Assembly (NCBI RefSeq): GCF_009729855.1
Contig: NZ_WODA01000014.1
Span: forward strand, 62,001-126,000
Length of the DNA: 64,000 nt
From: Agromyces luteolus
GTDB lineage: Bacteria > Actinomycetota > Actinomycetes > Actinomycetales > Microbacteriaceae
Reading direction: 5' to 3'
The first letter of the stretch is position 1; each line of letters begins with the position of its first letter. The position numbers and the translations under genes were made by a program. Under the pieces are notes generated by a model. The model searched no databases, was not told where the DNA came from, and saw only the letters and a program-made list of their open reading frames with translations. Shown here one piece after another: positions 1-8,595 of this stretch.

Positions 1-313
1 TCTCGATCGCGGAGTTGGTGACGGCCTGCACGGTCGCCCGGTCGGTGGCGTCCGACGCGTCGAGGGCGCTCTGCGCGGCCGCGGCGGCCGTCGACGACGC
101 CCCCAGCGCGTCCTCGACCTGGGCCTGGAACAGGTTCGACGCGACCGTGAACGAGATCGTGAAGCCGATGACGAGGATGGCGAGGCTCGACAGGCCGAGC
201 GTGATGAGCACGGTGCGGAACTGCAGCGACCGGCGCCACAGCGTGGAGAAGCGTCGGACGCGCTCGCGCAGCCATCCGGCGGCGCGCTGCGCCGGGGTGG
301 CCGCGGTGGACAT
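1..313 (-). CDS. mtrB: Sensor histidine kinase MtrB, N-terminal part only
   Basis: This is the first 104 codons of a membrane sensor kinase; the rest lies beyond the left edge. The start is ATG at 313, with a GAGGCGGG-like ribosome site overlapping the mtrA stop. After about 30 basic residues comes one membrane segment (VLITLGLSSLAILVIGF) and the start of an extracytoplasmic domain rich in Ala, Ser and Asp. The kinase core is not in the window, so the name rests on its place 13 bases downstream of mtrA, the usual mtrA-mtrB order in actinobacteria, where the pair controls wall metabolism and division. Confidence in the partner assignment is good, but the sequence seen here is not diagnostic by itself. 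Confidence 0.85.
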   Translation of the reverse strand, partial: MSTAATPAQRAAGWLRERVRRFSTLWRRSLQFRTVLITLGLSSLAILVIGFTISFTVASNLFQAQVEDALGASSTAAAAAQSALDASDATDRATVQAVTNSAIE

Positions 314-326
314 GGCGCGACCCGCC

Positions 327-1007
327 TCAGGTCGTGGTGCCGGCGCGATAGCCCACGCCGCGGACGGTCATCACGATCCGCGGGTTGTCCGGATCGTGCT
401 CGACCTTCGCGCGCAGCCGCTGCACGTGCACGTTCACGAGTCGCGTGTCGGCCTTGTAGTGGTAGCCCCACACCTGCTCGAGGAGCATCTCGCGCGTGAA
501 CACCTGCTGCGGCTTCGATGCGAGGGTGAGCAGGAGGTCGAACTCGAGCGGCGTGAGGTTGATGCGCTCGTCGCCGCGACGGACCTCGTGGCCGGCCGCG
601 TCGATCTCGAGGTCGCCGACCGTGATCGTGTCGACGACGGTCTCGGGCGCCGGGCGAAGCCTCGTCCGGATGCGGGCCACGAGCTCCTTCGGGTTGAAGG
701 GCTTGACCATGTAGTCGTCGGCACCGGACTCCAGGCCCTTGACGACGTCGGCGGTGTCGCTCTTGGCGGTCAGCATGATGATCGGCGTGCCGCTCTCGGC
801 GCGGATGCGGCCGCACACCTCGATGCCGTCCATCCCCGGCAGCATGAGGTCGAGGAGCACGAGGTCGGGCTTGGCCTCGCGGAACGCGCCGAGCGCGCCT
901 CCACCGTCGGCGCAGAACACCGGATCGAACCCCTCCGTGCGCAGCACGATGCCGATCATCTCGGCGAGGGCCGTGTCGTCGTCGACGACGAGTACGCGAG
1001 GCGTCAT
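327..1007 (-). CDS. mtrA: Response regulator MtrA (OmpR/PhoB family)
   Basis: This 226-residue DNA-binding response regulator has the usual MtrA length. The receiver domain (about residues 4-115) shows the acidic pocket VVDDD at 7-11, the phosphoacceptor Asp53 in LLDLMLPG, a Thr in MLTAKSD and Lys in MVKPF. The winged-helix output domain (about 130-225) ends with the typical VWGYHYKADTRLVNVHVQRL and VRGVGYR motifs. The start at 1007 has GGAG eight bases upstream, and a TACGCT -10 lies further upstream. It is transcribed first, with mtrB directly after. In actinobacteria MtrA regulates cell-wall hydrolases, division and osmotic response; that role is known for the family, not shown here. Confidence 0.97.
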   Translation of the reverse strand: MTPRVLVVDDDTALAEMIGIVLRTEGFDPVFCADGGGALGAFREAKPDLVLLDLMLPGMDGIEVCGRIRAESGTPIIMLTAKSDTADVVKGLESGADDYMVKPFNPKELVARIRTRLRPAPETVVDTITVGDLEIDAAGHEVRRGDERINLTPLEFDLLLTLASKPQQVFTREMLLEQVWGYHYKADTRLVNVHVQRLRAKVEHDPDNPRIVMTVRGVGYRAGTTT

Positions 1008-1062
1008 GCGTTCGTTCTCCGTGGGTTCCGGCGGGCGGGCCGGGCGGCAGTCCAGTGGCACC

Positions 1063-1068
1063 AGCGTA
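1063..1068 (-). promoter_or_regulatory. mtrA -10 element
   Basis: On the minus strand TACGCT fits the actinobacterial TANNNT -10 element. It would start an mRNA near 1056, giving a leader of about 49 bases that carries the mtrA ribosome site. No convincing -35 is visible. Confidence 0.5.
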
Positions 1069-1145
1069 GCCGTTCGCATGGACGGGTCGGCCGTGGGCGG
1101 CCTGTGGCAGCATTGTGGAATCCCCCGGGAAGGAGCACGACGCAC

Positions 1146-2339
1146 GTGTCGGATCAGCAGTGGCATCCCCCCACTCCCCCGGCGAGCGCCGGATACGGAC
1201 CGCCCCCGCTCCCACCGGGAGCCGCCGCACCGCCGCCCGCACCCGCACCGGGGTACGGCGCGACGACGGCGCCCGGCTACGGCGCGCCGCCCGGCGGGTG
1301 GACGCCGCCGCCGAAGCCCGGGCTGCTGCCGCTCCGGCCGATGGGCTTCGGCACGCTGCTGTGGGCGCCGTTCCGCACCCTCCGCCGGAACCCCGCACCC
1401 GTGTTCGGCACGGGCCTCGTCGTCCAGCTCGCCTCGGCCATCGCGACCGCCGCCGTCTTCGTGCCGTTCCTCGTGCTCGCGATCGGTCGCATCGAGTCCG
1501 CGAGCGCCGAGGACCTCGACGCGGTCATGACGGGGACGATCGGATGGCTCATCCTGCTCACGCTCGTCCCGGTCGCCGTCGGCGTGGTGGCCGGGGCCTT
1601 CCTGCAGGGCGTCATGGTCGTCGAGGTCGCGAGCGGCACGCTCGGCGAGAAGCTCGGGTTCGGCGCGCTGTGGCGGCGCGCCGCGGGCCGGATCGGCCCC
1701 CTGATCGGCTGGACGCTGCTCGTGAGCGTCGTCGTGCTCGGGGCCTTCGTCCTGCTCGCCGCGATCATCGTCATGACGGCCCTGATCGCGCCCGACCCGC
1801 TCACCGTCGTCGGCGTGGTCCTCGTCCTCCTGCTGCTCCTCCTCGGGCTCGCCGTGCTCGGCGCCTGGCTCGGGACGAAGCTCGCTCTCGTGCCGAGCGT
1901 CATCGTGCTCGAACGTGCGGGCATCGCGCAGTCGGTCCGCCGGTCGTGGCAGCTGACGACGGGGTACTTCTGGCGGACGTTCGGGCTGATCCTGCTCGTC
2001 GGCCTCATCGTCTCCACGATCGGCCAGACCGTCGTGCAGGTGCCCGTGCTGGGCGGTACGATCCTGGCCGTCATCCTCGACCCCACGGGGGGCGCGACGT
2101 ACGAGGCGGTGACGATCGGGTCGACCATCGTCGGCACCGTGCTCTCGATCCTCGTGGGCGCGATCATCGCGGTCGTGCAGGCCGCGCTGATCGCCGTCAT
2201 CTACATCGACCTCAGGATGCGTTCCGAGGGGCTCGACCTCGAGCTCGAGCGGCACGTCGAGGAGCGGGAGGCGGGCCGTCCCGTCTCGGATCCGTTCGCT
2301 CCCCCGCCGGCGGGTGACGCGGTCCCGACGTGGTCCTGA
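1146..2339 (+). CDS. GPDPase membrane-domain-like integral membrane protein
   Basis: The protein has 397 residues. The GTG start at 1146 is chosen because GGGAAGGAG lies about ten bases upstream. The first 60 residues are a flexible Pro/Gly/Tyr-rich tail with repeated PGYGAP-like units. The rest holds about six hydrophobic segments and resembles the membrane domain of glycerophosphodiester phosphodiesterases, but no catalytic phosphodiesterase domain is present. It is the first gene of an operon with DUF4129, DUF4350, MoxR and DUF58 and overlaps the next gene by 10 bases. Function is unknown; the operon context suggests envelope-associated complex assembly. Confidence 0.8.
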   Translation: MSDQQWHPPTPPASAGYGPPPLPPGAAAPPPAPAPGYGATTAPGYGAPPGGWTPPPKPGLLPLRPMGFGTLLWAPFRTLRRNPAPVFGTGLVVQLASAIATAAVFVPFLVLAIGRIESASAEDLDAVMTGTIGWLILLTLVPVAVGVVAGAFLQGVMVVEVASGTLGEKLGFGALWRRAAGRIGPLIGWTLLVSVVVLGAFVLLAAIIVMTALIAPDPLTVVGVVLVLLLLLLGLAVLGAWLGTKLALVPSVIVLERAGIAQSVRRSWQLTTGYFWRTFGLILLVGLIVSTIGQTVVQVPVLGGTILAVILDPTGGATYEAVTIGSTIVGTVLSILVGAIIAVVQAALIAVIYIDLRMRSEGLDLELERHVEEREAGRPVSDPFAPPPAGDAVPTWS

Positions 2340-2998
2340 CGGCCCTCGCGCGGCTGGAGCCGCCGCTCGACCCCGACGCGCCGGAGGCGCGGCGGTGGGT
2401 GGTCGAGGAACTCGCCGACCCGGAGTACCGCGCGGCCGAACCGACGCTCTTCGACCTCGCGGCGCAGGCGGTGCGCGACTGGATCGCGAGCCTGTTCAGC
2501 GGCGCCACGGGGCTGCCGGTCCCGACGCTCGCGCTCATCGCGGTGCTCGTCGTCGCCGGGCTCATCGGCCTCGGTCTCCTCGTGTTCGGCCTGCCGCGCC
2601 TGCGGCGCCGCTCGCCCGGCTCCGTTCCGCTCTTCGACGACGGCGACCTGCGCGACGCCGCCACGCTCCGGCGTGCCGCCGAACGGGCCGCGGCGTCCGG
2701 AGACTGGGCGCTCGCGATCGAGGAGCGCTTCCGCGCCCTCGTGCGGGGGCTCGTCGAGCGCGAACTCGTCCGCGTGCACCCCGGCACGACGGCCCACGGC
2801 ATGGCGCGCGCGGCGTCCCAGCCCTTCCCCGGGCACGGCGCAGCGCTCGAACGGGCGGCCGACGCGTTCGACGGCGTGCGCTACCTGGGTCGTGCCGGCG
2901 ACGCCCGGACGCACGCCGAGGTGGCCGCGCTCGACGCTGAGCTCGAGACGGCGCGGGCGGCCGCGGCGACGGGCGCGGCCGTCGGAGCGGACGCGTGA
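2330..2998 (+). CDS. DUF4129 domain protein
   Basis: A 222-residue protein starting at GTG 2330 inside the end of the previous gene. One membrane segment lies at about residues 67-90 (LALIAVLVVAGLIGLGLLVFGL). The C-terminal cytoplasmic part (AAERAAASGDWALAIEERFRALVRGLVER) matches the DUF4129 pattern, with the late RYLGRAG motif. In actinobacteria this family travels with MoxR, DUF58 and DUF4350 genes, as here. The overlap with both neighbours points to translational coupling. Its biochemical role is not known. Confidence 0.85.
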   Translation: MVLTALARLEPPLDPDAPEARRWVVEELADPEYRAAEPTLFDLAAQAVRDWIASLFSGATGLPVPTLALIAVLVVAGLIGLGLLVFGLPRLRRRSPGSVPLFDDGDLRDAATLRRAAERAAASGDWALAIEERFRALVRGLVERELVRVHPGTTAHGMARAASQPFPGHGAALERAADAFDGVRYLGRAGDARTHAEVAALDAELETARAAAATGAAVGADA

Positions 2999-4275
2999 GC
3001 GCGGTGCGCGAGGACCCCGCGGTCCCGTCGGCATCCGAGTCCGGTCCCGTGCCCGCCCGCGCCGCTCGGGCGGTCTCACCCGGCGTGCGGGCGTCGCTCA
3101 GCCGCAGGCGCACGTGGGTCGTCGTGGCCGTTGCGCTCCTCGCCGGCGCACTCGTCCTCGTGGCGCTGCAGGGTGCGATCCGCGCTCCCGGACCGCCGCT
3201 CGCCGCCGACGATCCGGCGCCGGGCGGCGCGCAGGCCCTCGCGCGGGTGCTGGAGGGCCGCGGGGTCGAGGTCCGGCAGGTGCGCAGCCTCGACGCCGCC
3301 CTGGACGAGGCACGGCGCGGCGCGACCGTGTTCGTCCACGACGGGCTGGGCGTACTGGATCGGGAGCGGATCGGGGAGCTCGCCTCGGTCGCCGACGCCA
3401 TCGTGATCGCCCGACCCGACTTCGCGGCGCTCGAGGTGCTCGCTCCCGGCGTGCGGCTCGCCGGCGCCGCGGAGGGCGGGCCCGGTCCAGCGGCCTGCGC
3501 CGTGCCCGCCGCGGATCGGGCCGGGACGCTCTCGGACGGGCAGCGGCTGCTGGCGATCGACGACGACGCCGCGGCAGCCGGCTTCACCGGCTGCTTCCCG
3601 TCCGGCGACGGGTTCGCCGTGGTGGCCGGGACCGCGCCGGACGGCGCCGAGGTGGCGTTGGTGGGTGCGACGACGCCGTTCGCCAACGAAACCATCGACG
3701 AGGCGGGCAACGCGGCCCTCGCGATCGGCCTGCTCGGCGAGCGCGAGCGTCTCGCCTGGTACCTGCCCGGGCCGGGCGACGCGGATGCCGCGGGCGCGCC
3801 GACCCTCGCCGAGCTGACTCCCGGATGGGTGAGCCCGGTCCTCGTCCTCCTCGTCGTCGTCACGATCGCCGCCGGCGCCTGGCGCGGCCGGCGGTTCGGT
3901 CCGCTCGTGGTCGAGGACCTTCCCGTGCACGTGCCCGCGTCCGAGACGGGCGAGGGCCGGGCGCGCCTGTACGCGCGGAGCTCCGCGCGCCTCCGGTCGA
4001 TCGACCAGCTCCGGATCGGCACGATCCGCCGACTGTCCGCCGCGCTGCGACTGCCCCGCTCGGCCGAGGTCGACGCGGTCGTCGCCTCCGCGGCGGGCGC
4101 GACCGGGCGGCCCGCGGCATCCGTTCGCGCGCTGCTCGTCGACGCCGTGCCGCGCGACGACCGCGAGCTCGTCCGCCTCGCGCGCGACCTCGACGGGCTC
4201 GAACGCGCCGTGCACGCCGCGATCGCCCCCGATGCATCCCTCGAAGCCACCGACCCGACAGGAAGGCGACCATGA
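2995..4275 (+). CDS. DUF4350 domain protein
   Basis: A 426-residue protein beginning at GTG 2995, which overlaps the preceding stop codon (GTGA). A membrane anchor lies at about residues 41-60. It is followed by an extracytoplasmic DUF4350 domain with the typical opening of the family (DDPAPGGAQALARVLEGRGV, an alpha/beta fold related to the GATase-like proteins). A second membrane segment lies near residue 285, and a cytoplasmic tail follows. The C-terminus overlaps moxR by four bases (ATGA). It is probably part of a membrane complex served by the MoxR ATPase; this is inference from gene order. Confidence 0.85.
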   Translation: MSAVREDPAVPSASESGPVPARAARAVSPGVRASLSRRRTWVVVAVALLAGALVLVALQGAIRAPGPPLAADDPAPGGAQALARVLEGRGVEVRQVRSLDAALDEARRGATVFVHDGLGVLDRERIGELASVADAIVIARPDFAALEVLAPGVRLAGAAEGGPGPAACAVPAADRAGTLSDGQRLLAIDDDAAAAGFTGCFPSGDGFAVVAGTAPDGAEVALVGATTPFANETIDEAGNAALAIGLLGERERLAWYLPGPGDADAAGAPTLAELTPGWVSPVLVLLVVVTIAAGAWRGRRFGPLVVEDLPVHVPASETGEGRARLYARSSARLRSIDQLRIGTIRRLSAALRLPRSAEVDAVVASAAGATGRPAASVRALLVDAVPRDDRELVRLARDLDGLERAVHAAIAPDASLEATDPTGRRP

Positions 4276-5243
4276 CCGACCCGATCCCCGACGACGCGCA
4301 GCTGCGCGGCGCGCTCGACCGCGTCCGCACCGAGGTGGGCAAGGCCGTCGTCGGCCAGGACGGCGCCGTGACCGGCCTCATCATCGCGCTCCTCGCCGAC
4401 GGGCACGTGCTGCTCGAGGGCGTGCCCGGCGTCGCGAAGACGCTGCTCGTTCGCACGCTCAGCCGCACGCTCCGCCTCGAGACGCGGCGCGTGCAGTTCA
4501 CCCCCGACCTCATGCCCGGCGATGTCACGGGCTCGCTCGCGTACGACCCGCGGTCGGGCGAGTTCGCCTTCCGCGAGGGACCCGTGTTCACGAACCTGCT
4601 GCTCGCCGACGAGATCAACCGGACGCCGCCGAAGACGCAGTCCGCACTGCTCGAGGCCATGGAGGAGCGACAGGTGTCGGTCGACGGCGTGACGAGGCCG
4701 CTGCCCGCACCGTTCCTCGTGGCCGCGACCCAGAACCCGATCGAGTACGAGGGCACCTACGCCCTGCCGGAGGCGCAGCTCGACCGGTTCCTGCTGAAGC
4801 TCGTGCTCGAGGTCCCGGAGCGCGACGCCGAGGTGGCGATGCTCCGCCGCCACGCCGACGGCTTCGACCCGCACGACCTCGCCGCCGCGGGCGTCGAGCC
4901 GGTCCTCGGCGCGGCCGACCTGCTCGCCGCGCGCGCCGCGGCCCGCCGCGTCGGCGTCGCCGACGACGTGCTCGCGTACGTCGTCGACCTCGCCCGCGCC
5001 ACGCGCCGGAGCCCGTCGATGCGGCTCGGCGTCAGCCCCCGCGCCGTCGCGGGCCTCCTGGCCGCGGCGAAGGCCTGGGCGTGGCTGAACGGCGTCGAGC
5101 GGGTGACGCCCGATCACGTCCAGGCCATGCTGCTTCCGGCGTGGCGCCACCGCGTGCAGCTCCGGCCCGAGGCCGAGCTCGAGGGCGTGTCGGTCGACCA
5201 GGTGCTGCGGTCGATCGTGCAGCAGGTCCAGGTCCCGCTCTGA
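4272..5243 (+). CDS. MoxR-family AAA+ ATPase
   Basis: A 323-residue ATPase. Walker A is GVPGVAKT at residues 50-57 and Walker B is LLLADEIN at about 109-116, followed by the family motif of NRTPPKTQSALLEAMEE and the sensor region ATQNPIEYEGTYALPEAQLDRF. This identifies the AAA_3/MoxR group, whose members act as chaperones that insert cofactors or assemble complexes together with von Willebrand-type partner proteins. The neighbour DUF58 protein is the usual partner. The start ATG overlaps the DUF4350 stop, and two bases separate its stop from the DUF58 start codon. Confidence 0.96.
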   Translation: MTDPIPDDAQLRGALDRVRTEVGKAVVGQDGAVTGLIIALLADGHVLLEGVPGVAKTLLVRTLSRTLRLETRRVQFTPDLMPGDVTGSLAYDPRSGEFAFREGPVFTNLLLADEINRTPPKTQSALLEAMEERQVSVDGVTRPLPAPFLVAATQNPIEYEGTYALPEAQLDRFLLKLVLEVPERDAEVAMLRRHADGFDPHDLAAAGVEPVLGAADLLAARAAARRVGVADDVLAYVVDLARATRRSPSMRLGVSPRAVAGLLAAAKAWAWLNGVERVTPDHVQAMLLPAWRHRVQLRPEAELEGVSVDQVLRSIVQQVQVPL

Positions 5244-5245
5244 CG

Positions 5246-6580
5246 ATGGCCCTCACCGGACGCTTCAGCCTGCTCGTCGCCCTCGGCGTCGTGCCCGTAG
5301 TGCTGCTCGGCGCCGACGCTGCCATCGCGTGGGCGACGCTGCTGGGCTGGCTGCTCCTGGCCCTGGCGCTCGGCGGAATCGATCTCGCGCTCGCGGCATC
5401 CCCTCGCCGCGTCGCCGTCGAACGCGACCTTCCGTCGCGGCTGCGCCTCGGCGAGACGGCCCGGTCGGAGCTGGTGCTGCGCAACCTCGGGCGGCGGATG
5501 CTGCGTGCCGAGGTCCGCGACGGATGGCCGCCGTCGGCGGGCGTGCACGGTCGGAACCGGTCGCGGGTCGACGTGCCGGCGGGCGAGGGGGGGCGCGTGA
5601 CGCTCGCCCTGACGCCGACGCGGCGCGGCGACCGCGTCACCGAGGCGATCACGGTGCGCTCGCACGGTCCGCTCGGCCTGTGGGCGCGTCAGGCGACGCT
5701 CGCCGCACCCGGCCGGCTCCGCGTGCTGCCGCCGTTCCACTCCCGCGCGCACCTGCCGTCGCGCCTCACCCGGCTCCGCGAGCTCGAGGGCCGCACCCCG
5801 ATCCTCGTCCGCGGACAGGGCACCGAGTTCGACTCGCTCCGCGAGTACGTGCGCGGCGACGACGTCCGTTCGATCGACTGGCGCGCGACGGCCCGACGCG
5901 CCGACCCGGAGTCCCCGGGGGCGGCGAAGCTCATGGTCCGCACGTGGCGGCCCGAGCGGGACCGGCGCATCGTGATCGTCGTCGACACCTCGCGCACCGC
6001 GGCGGCGCGCATCGCCGACGAGCCGCGACTCGACACGGCCTACGAGGCGGCGCTCCTCCTCGCGGCGCTCGCGACACATGCGGGCGACCGGGTGGACCTG
6101 CTGCTCTGGGACCGGCGTCGGCGCGGCCGCGTCCACGGCGCGAGCGGGGCGGACCTGCTGGCCCGCATGGTCGACACGATGGCCGACGTCGAGGCCGAGC
6201 TCATCGAGGCCGATTGGGCGGGGGTTCCCGCGCAGGTCCGCAGCGTCACGAGCCGGCGGGCGCTCGTGGTGCTGCTCACGGCAGCGGACTCCCCCGGCAG
6301 CGCGCGCGGCCTGCTGTCCGTGCTGCCCCAGCTGACCGCGCGGCACCGCGTGATCGTGGCCTCCGTCACCGATCCGACGCTCGGTGCCGCGGTGTCGCGG
6401 CGCGACGAGCTGGCCGACGTCTACGCGGCGGCGGCCGCGGAGCGCACCCGCCTCGACGGCGACCGCGTGGCCGCGGCGGCGCGGCGGCTCGGCGCGACGA
6501 CCGTGGCCGCCGGTCCGGCCGACCTGCCTCCGGCGCTCGCCGATCGGTACCTCGAGCTCAAGGCCGCCGGGCAGCTCTGA
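5246..6580 (+). CDS. DUF58 domain protein, MoxR partner
   Basis: A 444-residue protein starting at ATG 5246. Two hydrophobic segments occupy residues 7-50. Then come a beta-rich domain and the DUF58 signature around SIDWRATARR (about residue 210), followed by a von Willebrand-A-like stretch with DTSRTAA at about 250. The VWA-like portion suggests metal-dependent protein binding. This is the last gene of the operon that begins at 1146. A hairpin lies between it and the convergent SpoIIM-like gene. Confidence 0.93.
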   Translation: MALTGRFSLLVALGVVPVVLLGADAAIAWATLLGWLLLALALGGIDLALAASPRRVAVERDLPSRLRLGETARSELVLRNLGRRMLRAEVRDGWPPSAGVHGRNRSRVDVPAGEGGRVTLALTPTRRGDRVTEAITVRSHGPLGLWARQATLAAPGRLRVLPPFHSRAHLPSRLTRLRELEGRTPILVRGQGTEFDSLREYVRGDDVRSIDWRATARRADPESPGAAKLMVRTWRPERDRRIVIVVDTSRTAAARIADEPRLDTAYEAALLLAALATHAGDRVDLLLWDRRRRGRVHGASGADLLARMVDTMADVEAELIEADWAGVPAQVRSVTSRRALVVLLTAADSPGSARGLLSVLPQLTARHRVIVASVTDPTLGAAVSRRDELADVYAAAAAERTRLDGDRVAAAARRLGATTVAAGPADLPPALADRYLELKAAGQL

Positions 6581-6617
6581 GCGGATGCCGCGGGGCTCGC
6601 CGCACGGCCGGCCGTCC

Positions 6618-6651
6618 GCGGGCGACCGGGACTCAGCCGGCGGTCGCCCGC
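6618..6651. terminator. Hairpin between convergent DUF58 and SpoIIM genes
   Basis: GCGGGCGACCG at 6618-6628 pairs perfectly with CGGTCGCCCGC at 6641-6651 around a 12-base loop. It spans the SpoIIM stop codon at the tail-to-tail junction, so it could end transcripts from both sides. There is no T-tract, as is common in GC-rich actinobacteria. Confidence 0.45.
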
Positions 6652-7628
6652 CGCGCGCCCGCGTCGAAGGCGGCGAGGTCGCCCGTCTCGCCCGCCCTCG
6701 CCGCGCGCCGGCCGAGGACGAGCATCGCGAAGAGCAGCAGCCCGAGGGCGAGCGCGCCGATGCCGATCTTGACCGGCCACGGCCAGGGCGCCGGCGTCAC
6801 GAAGCCCTCGATGACGCCGGCGAGCAGCAGGAAGAAGACGAGCCCGATCGCGACGGAGAAGAGCGCCCGGGCGTCCTCCGCGACGGCGGCGCCCCGCGTG
6901 CGGGCACCGGGAGCGACCCAGGCCCAGAAGATCCGAAGGCCGGCCGCCGCCGCGACGAAGACGCACGTCAGCTCGAGCAGGCCGTGCGGGGCGATGTAGA
7001 GGAAGAAGGTGTCGGCCTCGTCGTAGGCGAACATGATCGCCGCGGTCAGGCCGAGGTTCTGCGCGTTCTGGAGGATCACCCACGGCACCCAGACCCCCGT
7101 GATGCCGAACGCCACGCACTGCGCCGCGATCCAGGCGTTGTTGGTCCACACGGCCCCGGCGAACGACGCGGCGGGATTCTCGGAGTAGTACGCGACGAAG
7201 CCCTCCTCGGCGATCTGCCGGAGTTCCTCCTCGCTGCCGAGGTTCGCCATGACCCGCGGGTCGGCGAGCACCCAGGCCGCGTACAGCCCCGCCACCGCGA
7301 ACGTCGCGAGGGCGACGGCGAGGGTGAGCCAGCGCACCCGGTACAGGGCGGCGGGCAGCCCGACGAGCGCGAAGTGCGAGAGCTGCCGCAGCGGGTTCTC
7401 GGAGACGCCGGTGAAGCGCAGCCGGGCCCGGGCGAGGATGAGCGAGAGCCGCTCCCCCAGTGCCGTCGATCCCGCGGTGGCCTGCACGAGCGAGAGGTCG
7501 GCGGCCGCGGACTGGTAGCGCTCGATGAGCTCGTCGGCCTCGGCGCCGCTCGGGCGCGACCGCCGCGAGAGCGCGTCGAGACGCTCCCAGTCGTCGTGTC
7601 GGGCGGTCGCGAGCGCGTCGAGGTCCAT
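6633..7628 (-). CDS. Stage II sporulation protein M-like membrane protein
   Basis: A 331-residue protein starting at ATG 7628. The N-terminal third is helical and soluble; the rest holds about six membrane segments and the SpoIIM family motif region (VLADPRVMANLGSEEELRQIAEEGFVAYYSENPAASFAGAVWTNNAWIA). The organism class does not make endospores of the Bacillus type, so the name only marks the fold family. In actinobacteria this gene sits beside MoxR/DUF58/DUF4129/RDD genes, as here. It has no leader: a TAGTAT element lies eight bases before the ATG. Confidence 0.88.
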   Translation of the reverse strand: MDLDALATARHDDWERLDALSRRSRPSGAEADELIERYQSAAADLSLVQATAGSTALGERLSLILARARLRFTGVSENPLRQLSHFALVGLPAALYRVRWLTLAVALATFAVAGLYAAWVLADPRVMANLGSEEELRQIAEEGFVAYYSENPAASFAGAVWTNNAWIAAQCVAFGITGVWVPWVILQNAQNLGLTAAIMFAYDEADTFFLYIAPHGLLELTCVFVAAAAGLRIFWAWVAPGARTRGAAVAEDARALFSVAIGLVFFLLLAGVIEGFVTPAPWPWPVKIGIGALALGLLLFAMLVLGRRAARAGETGDLAAFDAGARRATAG

Positions 7629-7636
7629 CTGCTTGA

Positions 7637-7642
7637 ATACTA
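7637..7642 (-). promoter_or_regulatory. -10 of leaderless SpoIIM-like gene
   Basis: TAGTAT on the minus strand lies eight bases before ATG 7628, so transcription should start at or next to the start codon. The intergenic gap to the divergent RDD gene is only 17 bases (7629-7645), so the RDD gene must also have a leader of almost no length. Confidence 0.6.
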
Positions 7643-7645
7643 GCC

Positions 7646-8494
7646 ATGCCCGCCGACGCCGCCCCGACGCGGACCGCGACCGCGACCGCGATCGACGACG
7701 AGGCCGTGCTCACGGGCGAGGCGGTCGCGCTCGACCTCCGCCCCGCGAGCGCCGTCATGCGCGCCGGCGGCGCCGCGATCGACGTGGCCCTGACGATCGT
7801 CGTCGGCCTGCTCTCCCTCCTCGCGATCTCGGGGCTCGACCTCGACGAGGCCGCGTTCCGCGCGGTCGGCATCGCGCTGCTCGTCTCGTGCATCGTCGTG
7901 CTGCCGACGGCCGTCGAGACGGCCTCGCGCGGCCGTTCGCTCGGCAAGCTGGCGATGGGCATCCGCGTGGTCCGCGACGACGGCGGCTCGATCGGCTTCC
8001 GGCACGCCCTCATCCGCGCGCTCACGGGCGTGCTCGAGATCTGGCTCACCTTCGGCGGTCTCGCCGTGCTCGTCGGGTTCCTGAACCCCGACTCGAAGCG
8101 CCTCGGCGACATCCTCGCCGGCACGCACGGCCAGGTCGAGCGCGTGAAGGCCTACGTGCCGGCCGCGTTCGGCGTGCCCGGGGAGCTCTCGGGCTGGGCG
8201 GCCGTCGCCGACGTCGGTCGGATGCCGGATCCGCTCGCCCGCCGGGTCGCATCGTTCCTGCGCAACGCCCCGCACCTCGCGCCCGCGAGCCGGCAGCGCG
8301 TCGCAGCAGCGCTCGCGGCCGAGGTCGCCCCCTTCGTCTCGCCGGTGCCGCACGTCGAACCCGAGCTCCTGCTCGCCGGCGTCGCAGCGCTGCGGCGCGA
8401 GCGCGATCTCGCGGCGCTGGCGCTCGTCGATGCGCGCATGCGCGCCCTCGCGCCCGTGCTCGAGTCGCGGCCGATCGGCTTCCCCGAACGCTGA
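7646..8494 (+). CDS. RDD-family membrane protein
   Basis: A 282-residue protein. The RDD family signature is visible as LRPASAVMRAGGAAIDVAL near residue 35, followed by three membrane segments up to about residue 165 and the common SRGRSLGKLAMGIRVVRDDG motif. The last 110 residues are a soluble helical extension that RDD proteins often lack. It starts 17 bases from the divergent SpoIIM-like gene. RDD proteins are sometimes transporters or antiporters; the substrate here is unknown. Confidence 0.88.
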   Translation: MPADAAPTRTATATAIDDEAVLTGEAVALDLRPASAVMRAGGAAIDVALTIVVGLLSLLAISGLDLDEAAFRAVGIALLVSCIVVLPTAVETASRGRSLGKLAMGIRVVRDDGGSIGFRHALIRALTGVLEIWLTFGGLAVLVGFLNPDSKRLGDILAGTHGQVERVKAYVPAAFGVPGELSGWAAVADVGRMPDPLARRVASFLRNAPHLAPASRQRVAAALAAEVAPFVSPVPHVEPELLLAGVAALRRERDLAALALVDARMRALAPVLESRPIGFPER

Positions 8495-8549
8495 ACGGCC
8501 GCCCGCGTGCGGGCCCGCGAAGCTCGCCGGCCCTCGCACGAGCCGAGAC

Positions 8550-8590
8550 GGCGGATGCCGCGGCGCACGTCGCGCGCCGCGGCATCCGCC
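8550..8590. terminator. Strong terminator made from inverted GGATGCCGC motifs
   Basis: A perfect 17-base stem pairs 8550-8566 with 8574-8590 around a seven-base loop, between the convergent RDD and ahcY genes. Each arm contains one copy of the 9-mer GGATGCCGC that recurs across the window. The position and strength make a bidirectional terminator very likely. Confidence 0.85.
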
Positions 8591-8595
8591 CGTGT

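Noticed and set aside
15-1145. Plus-strand open frame joined to the 1146 membrane protein
   Set aside because: This stretch is antisense to mtrB and mtrA, whose protein motifs are clear. The ribosome site at about 1129-1136 supports the start at 1146.
2562-5150. Long minus-strand open frame of 862 codons
   Set aside because: It is antisense to four genes with firm family motifs and is an Arg/Ala-rich shadow caused by high GC.
6633-7628. True sporulation gene
   Set aside because: SpoIIM similarity only marks a membrane fold; the context is the actinobacterial MoxR/DUF58 cluster and no other sporulation genes are present.
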